64,000 nt of DNA, from positions 310,001 through 374,000 of the forward strand of contig CAWEBE010000062.1 of the NCBI GenBank assembly GCA_963806735.1. The letters run 5' to 3'. Source of the DNA: CADEFX01 sp963806735 (GTDB lineage: Bacteria; Pseudomonadota; Alphaproteobacteria; Rhizobiales; Hyphomicrobiaceae). The position numbers and the translations under genes are program-made. Numbering within the stretch: the stretch's first letter is position 1; the number at the start of each line of letters is the position of its first letter. This document shows positions 45,030-54,529 of this stretch, piece after piece. Below the pieces are notes generated by a model that saw only the letters and a list, made by a program, of their open reading frames with translations, did no database searches and was not told the origin of the DNA.

Positions 45030-46036
45030 CAGCCGTCCCCATCGTGCAAGTGCAGAGGCTTTCGAAGCGCTTCGTGCGCAAGCCGGACATAGCCGCACGC
45101 CTGGCCGGCAAGCTGGGCGCCGAGGTGCGTGAGGAAACGGTGCACGCCGTCGATGGCGTCGACCTTACGATCAACAAAGGCGAGGTGGTTGGGCTCGTCG
45201 GCGAATTGGGCTGCGGCAAGTCCACGCTCGGCCGCATGATCGCCGGCATTCTGGAGCCAACCGAGGGACGCGTGCTGTTCAAGGGGCGCGACCGCACCAC
45301 CCTCGGCGGCCGCGATGCCAAGGCCGCGCGCTTGGCCGTGCAGATGATCTTCCAGGACCCCTATGCCTCGCTCAACCCGCGGGCCAGGGTGGAAGGCATT
45401 GTCGGCGAGGCGCCGCTCTTTCACGGGCTGATATCCAAAGCGGACATCAGCGCCTATGTGGACGACATGCTCGTGCGCGTCGGCCTCGATCCCGACCTGA
45501 AACGCCGCTATCCGCATCAATTCTCGGGCGGTCAGCGCAGCCGCATCGGCATTGCGCGCGCGCTTGCCGTAAAGCCGGAGTTCCTGGTCTGCGACGAGGC
45601 CATCGCGGCGCTCGATGTGTCGATCCAAGCCCAGGTCATCAACCTGTTCATGGACCTGCGCTCAGCCCTTGATCTGACCTACCTTTTCATCAGCCACGAT
45701 CTGGGCGTGGTGCAGCACATTACCGACAGGGTCATCATCATGTATCTGGGGCGGGTCGTTGAGAGTGCCCCCACGGTCGGCCTGTTCGAGAAGGCCGTGC
45801 ATCCCTATTCGCAGGCGCTCCTGGCCGAGGTGCCGAAGATCAGCACCACGAAGCGGGTGTTTCATCCCATCAAGGGCGAAATCCCCTCACCCCTGGATCC
45901 GCCGTCCGGCTGCCACTTCCATCCCAGATGCCCGCATGCGCGCGAGCGCTGCAGGGTCGAGGTGCCCGTGCTCAAGCCGGTTGCTGCAGGCCGCGAAGCG
46001 GCGTGCCATTTCAGCGATATGTTTTTGAATCAATGA
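45026..46036 (+). CDS. dppF: Peptide ABC transporter ATP-binding protein (DppF-like)
   Basis: 336 residues from a GTG at 45026 that overlaps the dppD TGA (GTGA). Walker A 'GLVGELGCGKSTLGRM' (Leu where Ser is usual but consistent with GxxGxGKST), Q-loop 'MIFQDPYASLNPRARV', signature 'QFSGGQRSRIGIARAL', Walker B 'LVCDEAIAALDVSIQAQVINL' (usual 'EPVSALD' changed to 'EAIAALD'; the catalytic Glu is kept) and H-loop 'YLFISHDLGVVQHI'. C-terminal 'IKGEIPSPLDPPSGCHFHPRCPHARERC' is the family tail. An unusual insertion 'FVRKPDIAARLAGKLGAEVREE' lies before the core. It is the last gene of the transporter. Confidence 0.92.
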   Translation: MTAVPIVQVQRLSKRFVRKPDIAARLAGKLGAEVREETVHAVDGVDLTINKGEVVGLVGELGCGKSTLGRMIAGILEPTEGRVLFKGRDRTTLGGRDAKAARLAVQMIFQDPYASLNPRARVEGIVGEAPLFHGLISKADISAYVDDMLVRVGLDPDLKRRYPHQFSGGQRSRIGIARALAVKPEFLVCDEAIAALDVSIQAQVINLFMDLRSALDLTYLFISHDLGVVQHITDRVIIMYLGRVVESAPTVGLFEKAVHPYSQALLAEVPKISTTKRVFHPIKGEIPSPLDPPSGCHFHPRCPHARERCRVEVPVLKPVAAGREAACHFSDMFLNQ

Positions 46037-46202
46037 ATTGACCGCAGCTGACAGCGCTGCGCCATCGCCATGCTGGCGACCATTTCTGGAACGACAACCG
46101 GCCCTAACTCCCGCTGAGCGCACCGGAGCAAACGGTGGGCAGCGTCCGGTTTCGGTCGGGAGCAACTATCGTGGCGATGGGTGGGAAGGGGCGGACATAC
46201 AC

Positions 46203-48446
46203 ATGGACAAGTCGCCGATTGTGCAGCTCCACGATGGTGAGCTGCCGGACATGGTGCGTTGGTACAATCCGAAGCTGCTGGGGCGCATAGGCGTGCGCAC
46301 CGTTATCTCTTCGGTGTTCGGCCAGTACGCAGATCAGCGCCTGATCCAGGCGGCGACCGACCAGGTCACCGAGGAGGAGCTTTTTTCCCGTTACGACTAC
46401 AGCGATCCTTCGGCCGAGGATGCGCGGCGCCGGCTGAAGGTGGACGAAAACGGCGTGTTCTGGATCGACTACATCGCCGACACGGGCGACGGCTTCGAGT
46501 CCACGTACACGATGGCTTATCTGCTGGCCAAGGAGAACCTGAACGTACCGCGCGCCGGCGAGCTGATGGCCGGCGACATCCTCATTATGGGCGGCGACGA
46601 ATGCTACCCGCAGGCGACGCGCGAGGAATACAAGAAGCGCCTCCAGCTCCCTTACGGCTGGGCCTTCAATGTGCCCGTGCCGCAGCGCAAGCTGTTCGCC
46701 CTCCCTGGCAATCATGACTGGTACGACGGGCTTGCCGCTTTTGACAGTCTGTTTTGCGCCGCCAGGGACAAGCTTTCAGGGCGCAACGCTAACCGCATTG
46801 GCGGCTGGCTGCCGCAGCAGCACCGCAGCTACTGGGCGATCAAGCTGCCGCACAATTGGTGGATCTGGGGTGCCGATATCCAGTTCTCGAAGTACCTGGA
46901 CTCCTCGCAGGTGAACTACTTTGCCACCATCGCCAGCCGCATGGGCCCCGACGACAAGCTCATTCTCTGCCTTGCCGAGCCCGCTTGGATGCTCGCCGAG
47001 CAGCAGGGGCAGGACGAGGAGGAGAATTTCTTCAAGATCACCGCCATCGCCCGCGCGCGCGGCATCAGGATCTGCGCCGTGGTGGCGGGCGACTGGCATC
47101 ACTACGCCCGCTACTACGCGCCCGAGCTCGATGTGCACTTCTTCACGTCGGGCGGCGGCGGTGCGTTCATGCACCCCACGCACGTGCTGAAGAACGAGAT
47201 CACCGTGCGCTGGCCCGAGCATGCGCCTTCCGGCGACGAGAAAGCCCCAGGTGCGCAGCCGGATCAGATCGGAACCTTGTCCGCCGAGCGATATGGTATC
47301 GGCCTGAGACGGAAGAGCGCGCTGGGTGATGCGGTCGAGGATGTACTGGAGCCGCTGCGCAGAGCGGGCTCCAGTGGGAGGTTGCAGCAGCGCGACGCCA
47401 AGGTCTATCCGAGCAAGGTGAGAAGCCTGCTCTTGAGTCTCAAGAATCTCGCCTTCCCGTTCAGGAACCTGTCGTTCGGCTTGGGTATAGGGCTGATCTA
47501 CTGGATCGTCACCTGGCAATACTATTCGATCGTGAGCCAGCACGACATTTCCGCCGGCAAGATCGACTATGTGGACTCCAGCACGTACTTCAGCGTGCTC
47601 GCCCGCCTGCCGCTCTACCTGTTGCAAGGCATGCTGGTTTCGATTCCCTTCGTCATCATGCTGGTGGCGCTCTACGCGTTTCTGGTGGGGTACGTCGAGG
47701 GCGTGGAGAAGCCCGCATGGCGTCGATGGCTCGTCAAGGGCATCGTCGGCACGGTGCACTTTCTGGCCCATGTCGTTGTGATGTTCTCGATCGGGCTGGC
47801 GCTGGTGATGTTCCACAACTGGATCACGCCGGCGATCGAGCAGCAGGTGCAGGACCTGTGGCGCACGCGGGGCGAGCGCAATGTCATCGTGCGCGAGGTG
47901 CTGCAGGAGACCCTGGAGCCTCTGTCGCAGGAGCGCATCGAGCGGCGCGGGGCGAGGGGAGAGCGTCGGGGCGACGACGGCCAGTGGGGAGGACGGCGCC
48001 GGCCGCCACCCCCACAGGCGGCTCCCGGTCAGCCGCCGGCCGGCACCGAGGCGCAGAAGCCTGAGTATACCGAGGTGCGCCAGATCGTCGGCCTCGTCCT
48101 CTATCCTGTCGAGATGATCCTGATCGGCGGCTTCGTCGGCGGATTCATCTGGGGCTTCTATTGGGTGGCGACAGGACTGTTCGGGCGCATGCATGCCGAG
48201 GACGCGTTTGCCGCATTGAGGATCAAGGACTACAAGAATTTCCTGCGTTTCAAGTTCGAGCCCAACCAGCTGACTATCTATCCGCTCGGGCTCGACAAGA
48301 TACCGCGCAGCAATCATTGGATGGCGCCACCGAGAGGCAAGGCTCCGCCGCCGCACAATCCGCAGCTCGTTCCGACCGTGCGGATCGATCTGCAGCTTAT
48401 CGAGGATCCCATCGTGATCGCGGCGACGCCACCGCCTAAATCGTGA
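46203..48446 (+). CDS. Membrane-anchored calcineurin-like metallophosphoesterase
   Basis: 747 residues. The N-terminal half carries metallophosphoesterase motifs: 'ILIMGGDECYPQ' (GD/E block), 'KLFALPGNHDWYDG' (GNHD), 'ICAVVAGDWHHYARY' (GHxH-like block) and 'VHFFTSGGGGAFMHPTHVL'. A first D-x-H block is not obvious. From about residue 425 come four hydrophobic segments ('LGIGLIYWIVTWQYYS', 'LLQGMLVSIPFVIMLVALYAFLVG', 'IVGTVHFLAHVVVMFSIGLALVMF', 'VLYPVEMILIGGFVGGFIWGFYWV'), with a Pro/Arg-rich cytosolic linker around 590-625. It could act on nucleotides or phospholipid-linked substrates at the membrane; the substrate is unknown. ATG at 46203, with GGAAGGGG upstream, is preferred over an open extension to 46038. 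The preceding peptide transporter is unrelated. Confidence 0.8.
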   Translation: MDKSPIVQLHDGELPDMVRWYNPKLLGRIGVRTVISSVFGQYADQRLIQAATDQVTEEELFSRYDYSDPSAEDARRRLKVDENGVFWIDYIADTGDGFESTYTMAYLLAKENLNVPRAGELMAGDILIMGGDECYPQATREEYKKRLQLPYGWAFNVPVPQRKLFALPGNHDWYDGLAAFDSLFCAARDKLSGRNANRIGGWLPQQHRSYWAIKLPHNWWIWGADIQFSKYLDSSQVNYFATIASRMGPDDKLILCLAEPAWMLAEQQGQDEEENFFKITAIARARGIRICAVVAGDWHHYARYYAPELDVHFFTSGGGGAFMHPTHVLKNEITVRWPEHAPSGDEKAPGAQPDQIGTLSAERYGIGLRRKSALGDAVEDVLEPLRRAGSSGRLQQRDAKVYPSKVRSLLLSLKNLAFPFRNLSFGLGIGLIYWIVTWQYYSIVSQHDISAGKIDYVDSSTYFSVLARLPLYLLQGMLVSIPFVIMLVALYAFLVGYVEGVEKPAWRRWLVKGIVGTVHFLAHVVVMFSIGLALVMFHNWITPAIEQQVQDLWRTRGERNVIVREVLQETLEPLSQERIERRGARGERRGDDGQWGGRRRPPPPQAAPGQPPAGTEAQKPEYTEVRQIVGLVLYPVEMILIGGFVGGFIWGFYWVATGLFGRMHAEDAFAALRIKDYKNFLRFKFEPNQLTIYPLGLDKIPRSNHWMAPPRGKAPPPHNPQLVPTVRIDLQLIEDPIVIAATPPPKS

Positions 48447-48468
48447 TCAGGAAGAGAGCAGGGATGTA

Positions 48469-49386
48469 ATGACGATCTGGCTGGAAAGCGAAGGCGGTGG
48501 CCCGGCACGGCCCGGTGACAAGCTGCGCGAGTTGATGGCCGCGAATGCCATCCTCAAAGTTCCCGGCGCTCACAACGCCATGGCTGGACTGCTCGCCAAG
48601 GAGGCTGGGTTCGAGGCCCTCTACATATCTGGCGCGGCGGTGACCGCCAGCTTGGGGCTGCCCGATCTGGGCATCCTGACCATGGAAGAGCTGTGTCTGA
48701 TCGTGCGCTCCATCGCGCGCACGTCGGGCCTGCCGCTGATCGTGGACGGCGATACCGGTTACGGCGAGGCGCTCAATGCCATGCGGCTGGTGCGCGAGCT
48801 CGAGGATGCAGGGGCCGCCGCCATCCACATCGAGGACCAGGTGCTACCCAAGAAATGCGGCCACCTGAACGACAAGGTGCTCGTGCCGCCGGCACAGATG
48901 GCCGCCAAGATCGCAGCCGCCCGCAAGGCGGCTCGCCACCTGGTCATCATCGCCCGCACCGACGCAGCGGCGTCGGAAGGCCTGGAAGGCGCGATCGAGC
49001 GGATGCAGCTTTATGTGGAAGCCGGCGCCGAGATTGCGTTTGCCGACGCCCTGCGCTCGGCCGAGGAGTTCCGCGCCTTTGCTTCGGCCGTCAAGGTGCC
49101 GGTGCTCGCCAATCTGACCGAGTTCGGCCGCACGCCGATGCTGACGGCCGGCGAGCTCGAGAAGATCGGCTGCCGCATCGTCATCTGGCCCGTCTCGTCG
49201 CTGAGAATTGCCGCACGCGCGCTCGAGGACTTCTACCGGGCTCTTGCCAAGGATGGGACGACGGCGCCACAGCTCGACCGCATGCAGACGCGCAAGCGGT
49301 TGTACGAGGTCATCGGCTATCACGACTACGAGGCGCTGGATGCGTCGATCGTTAAAAGCCTGCTTCCGGACACGCGCCAGCCGTAG
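48469..49386 (+). CDS. Isocitrate lyase/PEP mutase family enzyme, methylisocitrate-lyase-like
   Basis: 305 residues. TIM-barrel signatures: 'PGAHNAMAGLLAKEAGFEALYISGAAVTAS', metal site 'LIVDGDTGYGEALNAMR', 'AAIHIEDQVLPKKCGHLNDK' with the active-site Cys of the KKCGH loop, 'LVIIARTDAAASEGLEGAIERMQLYVEAGAEIAFADAL' and 'VPVLANLTEFGRTP'. The presence of KKCGH and of the downstream 'NLTEFGRTP' fits methylisocitrate lyase (PrpB) rather than PEP mutase. PrpB cleaves 2-methylisocitrate to pyruvate and succinate in propionate catabolism; no prpC or prpD lies in the window, so the substrate remains an inference. Confidence 0.87.
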   Translation: MTIWLESEGGGPARPGDKLRELMAANAILKVPGAHNAMAGLLAKEAGFEALYISGAAVTASLGLPDLGILTMEELCLIVRSIARTSGLPLIVDGDTGYGEALNAMRLVRELEDAGAAAIHIEDQVLPKKCGHLNDKVLVPPAQMAAKIAAARKAARHLVIIARTDAAASEGLEGAIERMQLYVEAGAEIAFADALRSAEEFRAFASAVKVPVLANLTEFGRTPMLTAGELEKIGCRIVIWPVSSLRIAARALEDFYRALAKDGTTAPQLDRMQTRKRLYEVIGYHDYEALDASIVKSLLPDTRQP

Positions 49387-49400
49387 GCGACCGTAATTCG

Positions 49401-51131
49401 TCAGTTGGGTGCCGCGGTGCGCTTCGGGTGCTGCTCGATCCGGATCGTAGGATCGAGCCAGTTGCCCGTGAACAGCAGCGTGTCCCCGGGCGACGTGCGC
49501 TCCGTTCCGCTGGTGAGCAACAGAGCCAGATCGAGTGACTTGGCTGCTATGTCGACACGGCCGCTGCCGGCAATGGACAGCCCAGCGGATTTGGCTTGCA
49601 GCTGCTCGGACATGATGACGCCGTTCTCGATCTGCAGGCGCGCGTCGAGAAGCTCCAGCGCCGTTTGTCCCTTGCCAGCAGCCGCCCAACCTTTGACGTC
49701 CGACCGTTGCGCTGCGTAGAGCAGGGCGCGCAGGTCCAGACCCAGGCGTCCACCTTCGTTCAGCGTGAAGCCGACTTTTCCGGACAGGCTCTTCAAAATG
49801 TCCCCGGTCTCATGGCCGCTGCCGGTCAGATTGAGGGCTATGTTGGCGCGCCCTTGCAGCGGATTGCGATGCAGCAGGCCCGACAAGCTGCGCCCGGCAT
49901 CGACATTCTCGAGCTTGCCGCTCAACGCATAGCGCGGAACGGGACCTCTCATGTCGGCGCTGATCTGCCCGCCGAACGTGCCGCCTTCCATCTCGAGCTC
50001 GGCAACGTCGGCAGTCAACTTCCCGTTCTTTACAGCGATGGTCGCAGCTCCCCGTCCCGTCTGCAAATATGGCAGCGTGACCTTGGCGGCCGACATACGC
50101 AAGTCGGCGTTGAAGCGCGTTAGCAGCGAGAGCGCGCCTTCGTCCTCGCCTGGACCAAACCCGAGCGGCCAGATGGACGCCAGTGTGGGAGTGAAAGCAG
50201 AAAACTTGGAGAGGTCGAAATTCTGAAAGGCGAGCGTCCCGTCCACGGACGGCAGTGCTTCGGAGGTACTGAGCGCGAGCGCACCGGTCCCTTCGTTGCC
50301 ATCCACGATGACTGCTGCGCGAGAGAACGTTAGCGTCCCGACGCCCCAATCCAGCGTGCCTTTGATGCCCACGTTCTTGAGGTCTGCGCCGCTCGGCACC
50401 GCAATGGCGAACCAGCGTGCGAGCTGTTTCAACTTTGGTGCAGTGACCTCAGCCAATCCTTGCAGCCGAAGACCCTCGGTAATGCCGAGCTTGCCGTCGA
50501 TGGTGGCGTCGAGCATCGCCGATTTCAGAGTGAGCTTCAGCGGGATGCGCAAAGGCGGCTTGCCATCTCCTGGCGACCATGCTGCATCGAAAACAAGATT
50601 GGCGCCCCGATAGCTGGCGCTGCCTTTGCCTGTGAAATTACCCTTGCGGTTCGAGGTCACCTCGGCGGTGATCTCGGAGAAGATCTCCCTGCTTCCATCC
50701 TGGGACACGAGCATGAGTGTGCCCCGGCGTACCTGCAGCTTCTCGAATGCAAGGGTGGAGAGATGCGACAGGATGAGTGGAAGGGACTCCTCGGCAGCCT
50801 CGGCCGGTGAGGCGCCACCTGACATGGTCGCTACCCTGATGACAGGGCCATCGATCATGATCTTGCCGACTGCTGTGCGATCGGCGGCTGTCGTCACGCT
50901 GTCGGGATCGTAGACGAGCCCACCTTCCAGGACCACGCTGGGTGCCCAGGACAGGCGCACGGGTGTCGTCACCATCACCGCGTCACGGCCGCCTGCATAC
51001 AGTAACGCACCATGCAGGGCATCCGATGTGAGCGGGAAGTTGACGGCAATCGGCAGCCCGACCACCAGTCCGACAAAACCCAATGCGGCGAGCGCCGTCA
51101 CCAACCGCCGGACCGTGGTCCCTGCGAACAT
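49401..51131 (-). CDS. AsmA-like envelope protein
   Basis: 576 residues from an ATG at 51131 with AAAAGGGG upstream; the frame is open to 51263. An N-terminal signal-anchor 'VTALAALGFVGLVVGLPIAVNF' is followed by a long beta-rich periplasmic region. The C-terminal AsmA block is recognisable: 'GRANIALNLTGSGHETGDILKSLSGKVGFTLNEGGRLGLDLRALL', 'LLDARLQIENGVIMSEQLQAKSAGLSIAGSGRVDIAAKSLDLALLL' and 'LLFTGNWLDPTIRI'. AsmA-type proteins are implicated in lipid transport between the membranes and outer-membrane assembly. It is transcribed toward the methylisocitrate-lyase-like gene and divergent from the acetoacetyl-CoA ligase gene. Confidence 0.8.
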   Translation of the reverse strand: MFAGTTVRRLVTALAALGFVGLVVGLPIAVNFPLTSDALHGALLYAGGRDAVMVTTPVRLSWAPSVVLEGGLVYDPDSVTTAADRTAVGKIMIDGPVIRVATMSGGASPAEAAEESLPLILSHLSTLAFEKLQVRRGTLMLVSQDGSREIFSEITAEVTSNRKGNFTGKGSASYRGANLVFDAAWSPGDGKPPLRIPLKLTLKSAMLDATIDGKLGITEGLRLQGLAEVTAPKLKQLARWFAIAVPSGADLKNVGIKGTLDWGVGTLTFSRAAVIVDGNEGTGALALSTSEALPSVDGTLAFQNFDLSKFSAFTPTLASIWPLGFGPGEDEGALSLLTRFNADLRMSAAKVTLPYLQTGRGAATIAVKNGKLTADVAELEMEGGTFGGQISADMRGPVPRYALSGKLENVDAGRSLSGLLHRNPLQGRANIALNLTGSGHETGDILKSLSGKVGFTLNEGGRLGLDLRALLYAAQRSDVKGWAAAGKGQTALELLDARLQIENGVIMSEQLQAKSAGLSIAGSGRVDIAAKSLDLALLLTSGTERTSPGDTLLFTGNWLDPTIRIEQHPKRTAAPN

Positions 51132-51326
51132 CTTGCCCCTTTTGCGTTCTGCTGCAAATTTTTTGTTGGGATCCGGCCGCGCAGAGGTGTCTGCGGCTAC
51201 GGCTCCGTCGTTCTTGATCGTTGCAGACAACTCCCTCTTAGCGAACCCTTTCTTGCGTCGCAAGATCCCCTGCTATGATGGCGGTGGAATGACACCTATG
51301 AAGGCCGGGCCGAGAGCCTCAGAGCC

Positions 51327-53336
51327 ATGCCAAACCAGCTCCAGGATCCGAAGGTCATGACTCATCCGTTGTGGCAACCCGATCAGCGCTTCATCTCTGC
51401 CGCCAACCTCACATCCTTCATGAAGGAGGCTGGCCAACGCGTTGGCTCTACGTTTGCAAGCTACGACGACTTGCACGCGTTCTCGATTGAGAAACCGGAC
51501 GTGTTCTGGAAGCTCATCTGGGATATGGGAGGTGTGAAGGGCGACGCCGGCCCGGGGCCTCACGCGATCAATCTGGATCGCATCGCCGAGGCTCGCTTCT
51601 TTCCGGATGGCCATCTCAACTTCACTGAGAACTTGCTCGCCGGCGATGGCGACGCCACCGCGCTCGTCTTCTGGGGCGAGGACAAGGTCAAACGGCGCAT
51701 GAGCTGGGCTGAGCTCCGGCAGCAGGTAGCGCAGCTCCAGGCGATGCTCAAGGAAGCTGGCGTCGTCGCCGGCGATCGTGTGGCCGCGATCATGCCCAAC
51801 ATGCCCGAGAGCATCGTGGGAGTTTTGGCGACGGCGTCGGTGGGAGCTGCATGGTCGTCCTGCTCGCCGGATTTCGGCGTGCAAGGTGTGCTCGATCGCT
51901 TTGGGCAGATCGAGCCCAAGGTTCTGATCGCCTGCGACGGCTATTGGTACAACGGCAAACCGATCGGCCTGGCCGACAAGCTCGCCGAGATCGTGCAGCG
52001 TCTGCCGTCCGTCGAGCGTGTGCTCGTCGTGCCCTATCTGGGCCAGCAGCGCGAGGTCGTCCAAGGACTCAATATGGCCTTGATTGCGCAGCGCCGCCGT
52101 GCGGAAACATGGGAGGATGCGGTCCTGGCGCGCTTGGCCGGGCAGCCGACGTTCGAGCGCTTTCCGTTCCGGCAGCCCCTCTACATCCTGTTTTCCTCGG
52201 GTACGACCGGGGTACCCAAGTGCATCGTGCATTCGGCGGGTGGAACATTGCTCAAGCATCTGTGCGAGCACCGCCTGCACACGGATGTCAAGCCCGGCGA
52301 CCGGCTGTTCTACTTCACCACGTTGGGCTGGATGATGTGGAACTGGCTGGTATCGGGACTGGCGAGCGGAGCCACGCTGCTGCTTTATGATGGCGCGCCG
52401 TTTCATCCTTCGGGGCGCATTCTCTGGGACTATGCCGAGACCGAGAAGTGCACGCACTTCGGCACGTCCGCGAAATATCTGGACGCGCTGAAGAAGGCCG
52501 AGCTCGCGCCGGCCCGCACCCACGACCTCTCGTCGCTACGCGCCATCATGTCGACCGGCTCGCCGCTCGCGCAGGAGGGCTTCGACTGCGTCTACGAGGA
52601 CATCAAGCGCGATGTGCATTTGGCTTCGATCTCGGGCGGCACCGACATCGTCGGCTGCTTCGTGCTGGGCGTTCCCACCAAGCCCGTGTGGCGCGGCGAG
52701 ATCCAGGGACCGGGCCTGGGCGTGGCCGCCGACGTGTTCGACGAGAGCGGCAAGTCGCTGCCTCACGGCAAGGGCGAGCTCGTCTGCACGCGGCCGTTCC
52801 CGTCCATGCCTGTCGGCTTCTGGAACGATCCGGATGGCAAGCGGTATCGCGCCGCCTACTTCGACCGTTTTCCCAACGTCTGGCATCACGGCGACTTTGC
52901 CGAGTGGACCGAGCATGGCGGCATCATCATTCACGGACGCTCCGATGCGACGCTCAATCCAGGTGGCGTGCGCATAGGCACGGCCGAGATCTATCGACAG
53001 GTGGAGCAGCTCGAGGCCGTGCAGGAGTCCATTGTCATCGGCCAGGATTGGGACAATGACGTGCGTGTCGTCCTGTTCATCATCCTCAAGCAGGGACGTC
53101 AGCTCGATGACACGCTACGCGATGCGATCAAGAAGCAGATCCGGCAGGGCGCCTCGCCGCGTCACGTGCCCGCGCGCATCGTTGCGGTCGCTGACATTCC
53201 GCGCACCAAGTCGGGCAAGATCACCGAGCTCGCCGTGCGCGACGTCGTGCACGGCCGGGAGGTCAAGAACAAGGAAGCGCTGGCCAATCCGGAGGCGCTG
53301 GACTTGTTTCGCGATCTTCCCGATTTGAGAGCTTGA
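51327..53336 (+). CDS. Acetoacetate--CoA ligase
   Basis: 669 residues, normal for acetoacetyl-CoA synthetases. Acyl-adenylate motifs: 'LYILFSSGTTGVPKCIVHSAGGTLLKHL' (P-loop), 'FYFTTLGWMMWNWLVSGLASGATLLLYDG', 'ISGGTDIVGCFVLGVPTKPVWRGEIQGPGLG' and 'GRSDATLNPGGVRIGTAEIYR', with a C-terminal 'VADIPRTKSGKITELAVRDVVHGREVKNKEAL' containing the adenylation lysine. 'SFMKEAGQRVGSTFASYDDLHAFSIEKPDVFWKLIWDM' is the AACS N-terminus. It activates acetoacetate from PHB breakdown or ketone-body-like metabolism. The start is ATG at 51327; 51357 is an alternative. The next gene starts 42 bases on. Confidence 0.95.
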   Translation: MPNQLQDPKVMTHPLWQPDQRFISAANLTSFMKEAGQRVGSTFASYDDLHAFSIEKPDVFWKLIWDMGGVKGDAGPGPHAINLDRIAEARFFPDGHLNFTENLLAGDGDATALVFWGEDKVKRRMSWAELRQQVAQLQAMLKEAGVVAGDRVAAIMPNMPESIVGVLATASVGAAWSSCSPDFGVQGVLDRFGQIEPKVLIACDGYWYNGKPIGLADKLAEIVQRLPSVERVLVVPYLGQQREVVQGLNMALIAQRRRAETWEDAVLARLAGQPTFERFPFRQPLYILFSSGTTGVPKCIVHSAGGTLLKHLCEHRLHTDVKPGDRLFYFTTLGWMMWNWLVSGLASGATLLLYDGAPFHPSGRILWDYAETEKCTHFGTSAKYLDALKKAELAPARTHDLSSLRAIMSTGSPLAQEGFDCVYEDIKRDVHLASISGGTDIVGCFVLGVPTKPVWRGEIQGPGLGVAADVFDESGKSLPHGKGELVCTRPFPSMPVGFWNDPDGKRYRAAYFDRFPNVWHHGDFAEWTEHGGIIIHGRSDATLNPGGVRIGTAEIYRQVEQLEAVQESIVIGQDWDNDVRVVLFIILKQGRQLDDTLRDAIKKQIRQGASPRHVPARIVAVADIPRTKSGKITELAVRDVVHGREVKNKEALANPEALDLFRDLPDLRA

Positions 53337-53378
53337 GAGGCAGCGCGGTAAAGCGCGGGCCGAACCGGAGAGAGAGTC

Positions 53379-54434
53379 GTGCGAGGGGTGTTTCAGATCG
53401 GTGGCGAAACGGTCGCGCCCGGCGCCCACAAGCTCGTCGATCTGCCGGTCTCTAAGCTTTCGAACCACACGCCCGTGACTCTGCCGGTGCATGTGCTGCA
53501 CGGCCCGAGGCCGGGTCCAGCGATGTTCGTCTCCGCCGCCATCCACGGTGATGAGCTGAATGGCGTGGAGATCATCCGCCGCCTGCTCAGGACGCTTCGG
53601 CCCGGCAATCTGAGCGGCACCCTCCTCTGCGTACCGGTCGTCAACGCCTACGGCTTCATCGGCCGCTCGCGCTACCTGCCCGACCGGCGCGATCTCAATC
53701 GCTCCTTTCCAGGCTCGTCCACTGGATCGCTGGCGGCACGGCTCGCCTTTCTCTTTCTCAACGAGGTGGTGAAGCGCTGCCAGTTCGGCATCGATCTGCA
53801 TACGGCCGCCGTGCACCGCGTGAACCTCCCTCAGATACGTGCTGATTTCGTCAAGCGCCCGCGTTGCCGCGAGCTGTCCGAGGCGTTTGGTGCACAGGTC
53901 GTGCTGGAAGCGCCCGAGCGCGCCGGCTCACTGCGCCGGGCTGCGCGCGATGCCGGCGTCGACGTGCTGGTCTATGAAGGCGGCGAGGGGTTGCGCTTCG
54001 ACGAGTTCGCCATCAAGGCCGGCGTCGACGGCATTGCCAATGTCATGCTGAAGAGCGGCATGCTCGAGCTGCCCGACGGCGTCGAGCCTGCGCCGCCGGA
54101 GGAGCCCGGACGTGCGCCCGTCTTCGCCAACGCCTCCAAATGGGTGCGGGCGCCTGACGGCGGCATCTTCAGGACGTTGAAGAAAATCGGCCACGCCGTG
54201 AGCGAGGGCGAGACCGTCGGCTGGGTGGCCAATCCCTACGACGATACGCAGAGCGAGATCCGCGCGCCATGCCGGGGCATCATCGTCGGCTCGACCACGC
54301 TGCCGATCGTCAACATGGGCGATGCGCTGTTTCACATCGCCTGGTCGAAGGAGCATTCCGACTCGCGCCCAGCCCGCGAGGAGGTGCTGGAGCCTGGCGC
54401 CGATCCGCTCATGGATGAGGACGAGATCATCTAG
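53379..54434 (+). CDS. Succinylglutamate desuccinylase/aspartoacylase family protein
   Basis: 351 residues from a GTG at 53379 with GGAGAGAG upstream. Zn-carboxypeptidase-like fold motifs: 'MFVSAAIHGDELNGVEIIRRLL' (His and Glu ligands), 'CVPVVNAYGFIGRSRYLPDRRDLNRSFPG' (substrate arginines) and 'CQFGIDLHTAAVHRVNLPQIRAD' (His ligand). The C-terminus has a beta-barrel-like segment 'GGIFRTLKKIGHAVSEGETVGWVANPY'. Members hydrolyse N-acyl amino acids; AstE acts in arginine catabolism, but no other ast genes are visible. It is close behind the acetoacetate ligase and may be co-transcribed. Confidence 0.88.
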   Translation: MRGVFQIGGETVAPGAHKLVDLPVSKLSNHTPVTLPVHVLHGPRPGPAMFVSAAIHGDELNGVEIIRRLLRTLRPGNLSGTLLCVPVVNAYGFIGRSRYLPDRRDLNRSFPGSSTGSLAARLAFLFLNEVVKRCQFGIDLHTAAVHRVNLPQIRADFVKRPRCRELSEAFGAQVVLEAPERAGSLRRAARDAGVDVLVYEGGEGLRFDEFAIKAGVDGIANVMLKSGMLELPDGVEPAPPEEPGRAPVFANASKWVRAPDGGIFRTLKKIGHAVSEGETVGWVANPYDDTQSEIRAPCRGIIVGSTTLPIVNMGDALFHIAWSKEHSDSRPAREEVLEPGADPLMDEDEII

Positions 54435-54529
54435 ATGTCGAGATCATCCAGATGTGAACGCATAAGCGCGTAGCGATCGGCCGGTCAAATCCTCAATCCG
54501 CATTTCGCTCGGGCTCGACCGATTGGCGT

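Noticed and set aside
46776..48356. 526-codon open frame on the minus strand inside the metallophosphoesterase gene
   Set aside because: Shadow of a G+C-rich gene; no ribosome site, no domain, low-complexity composition.
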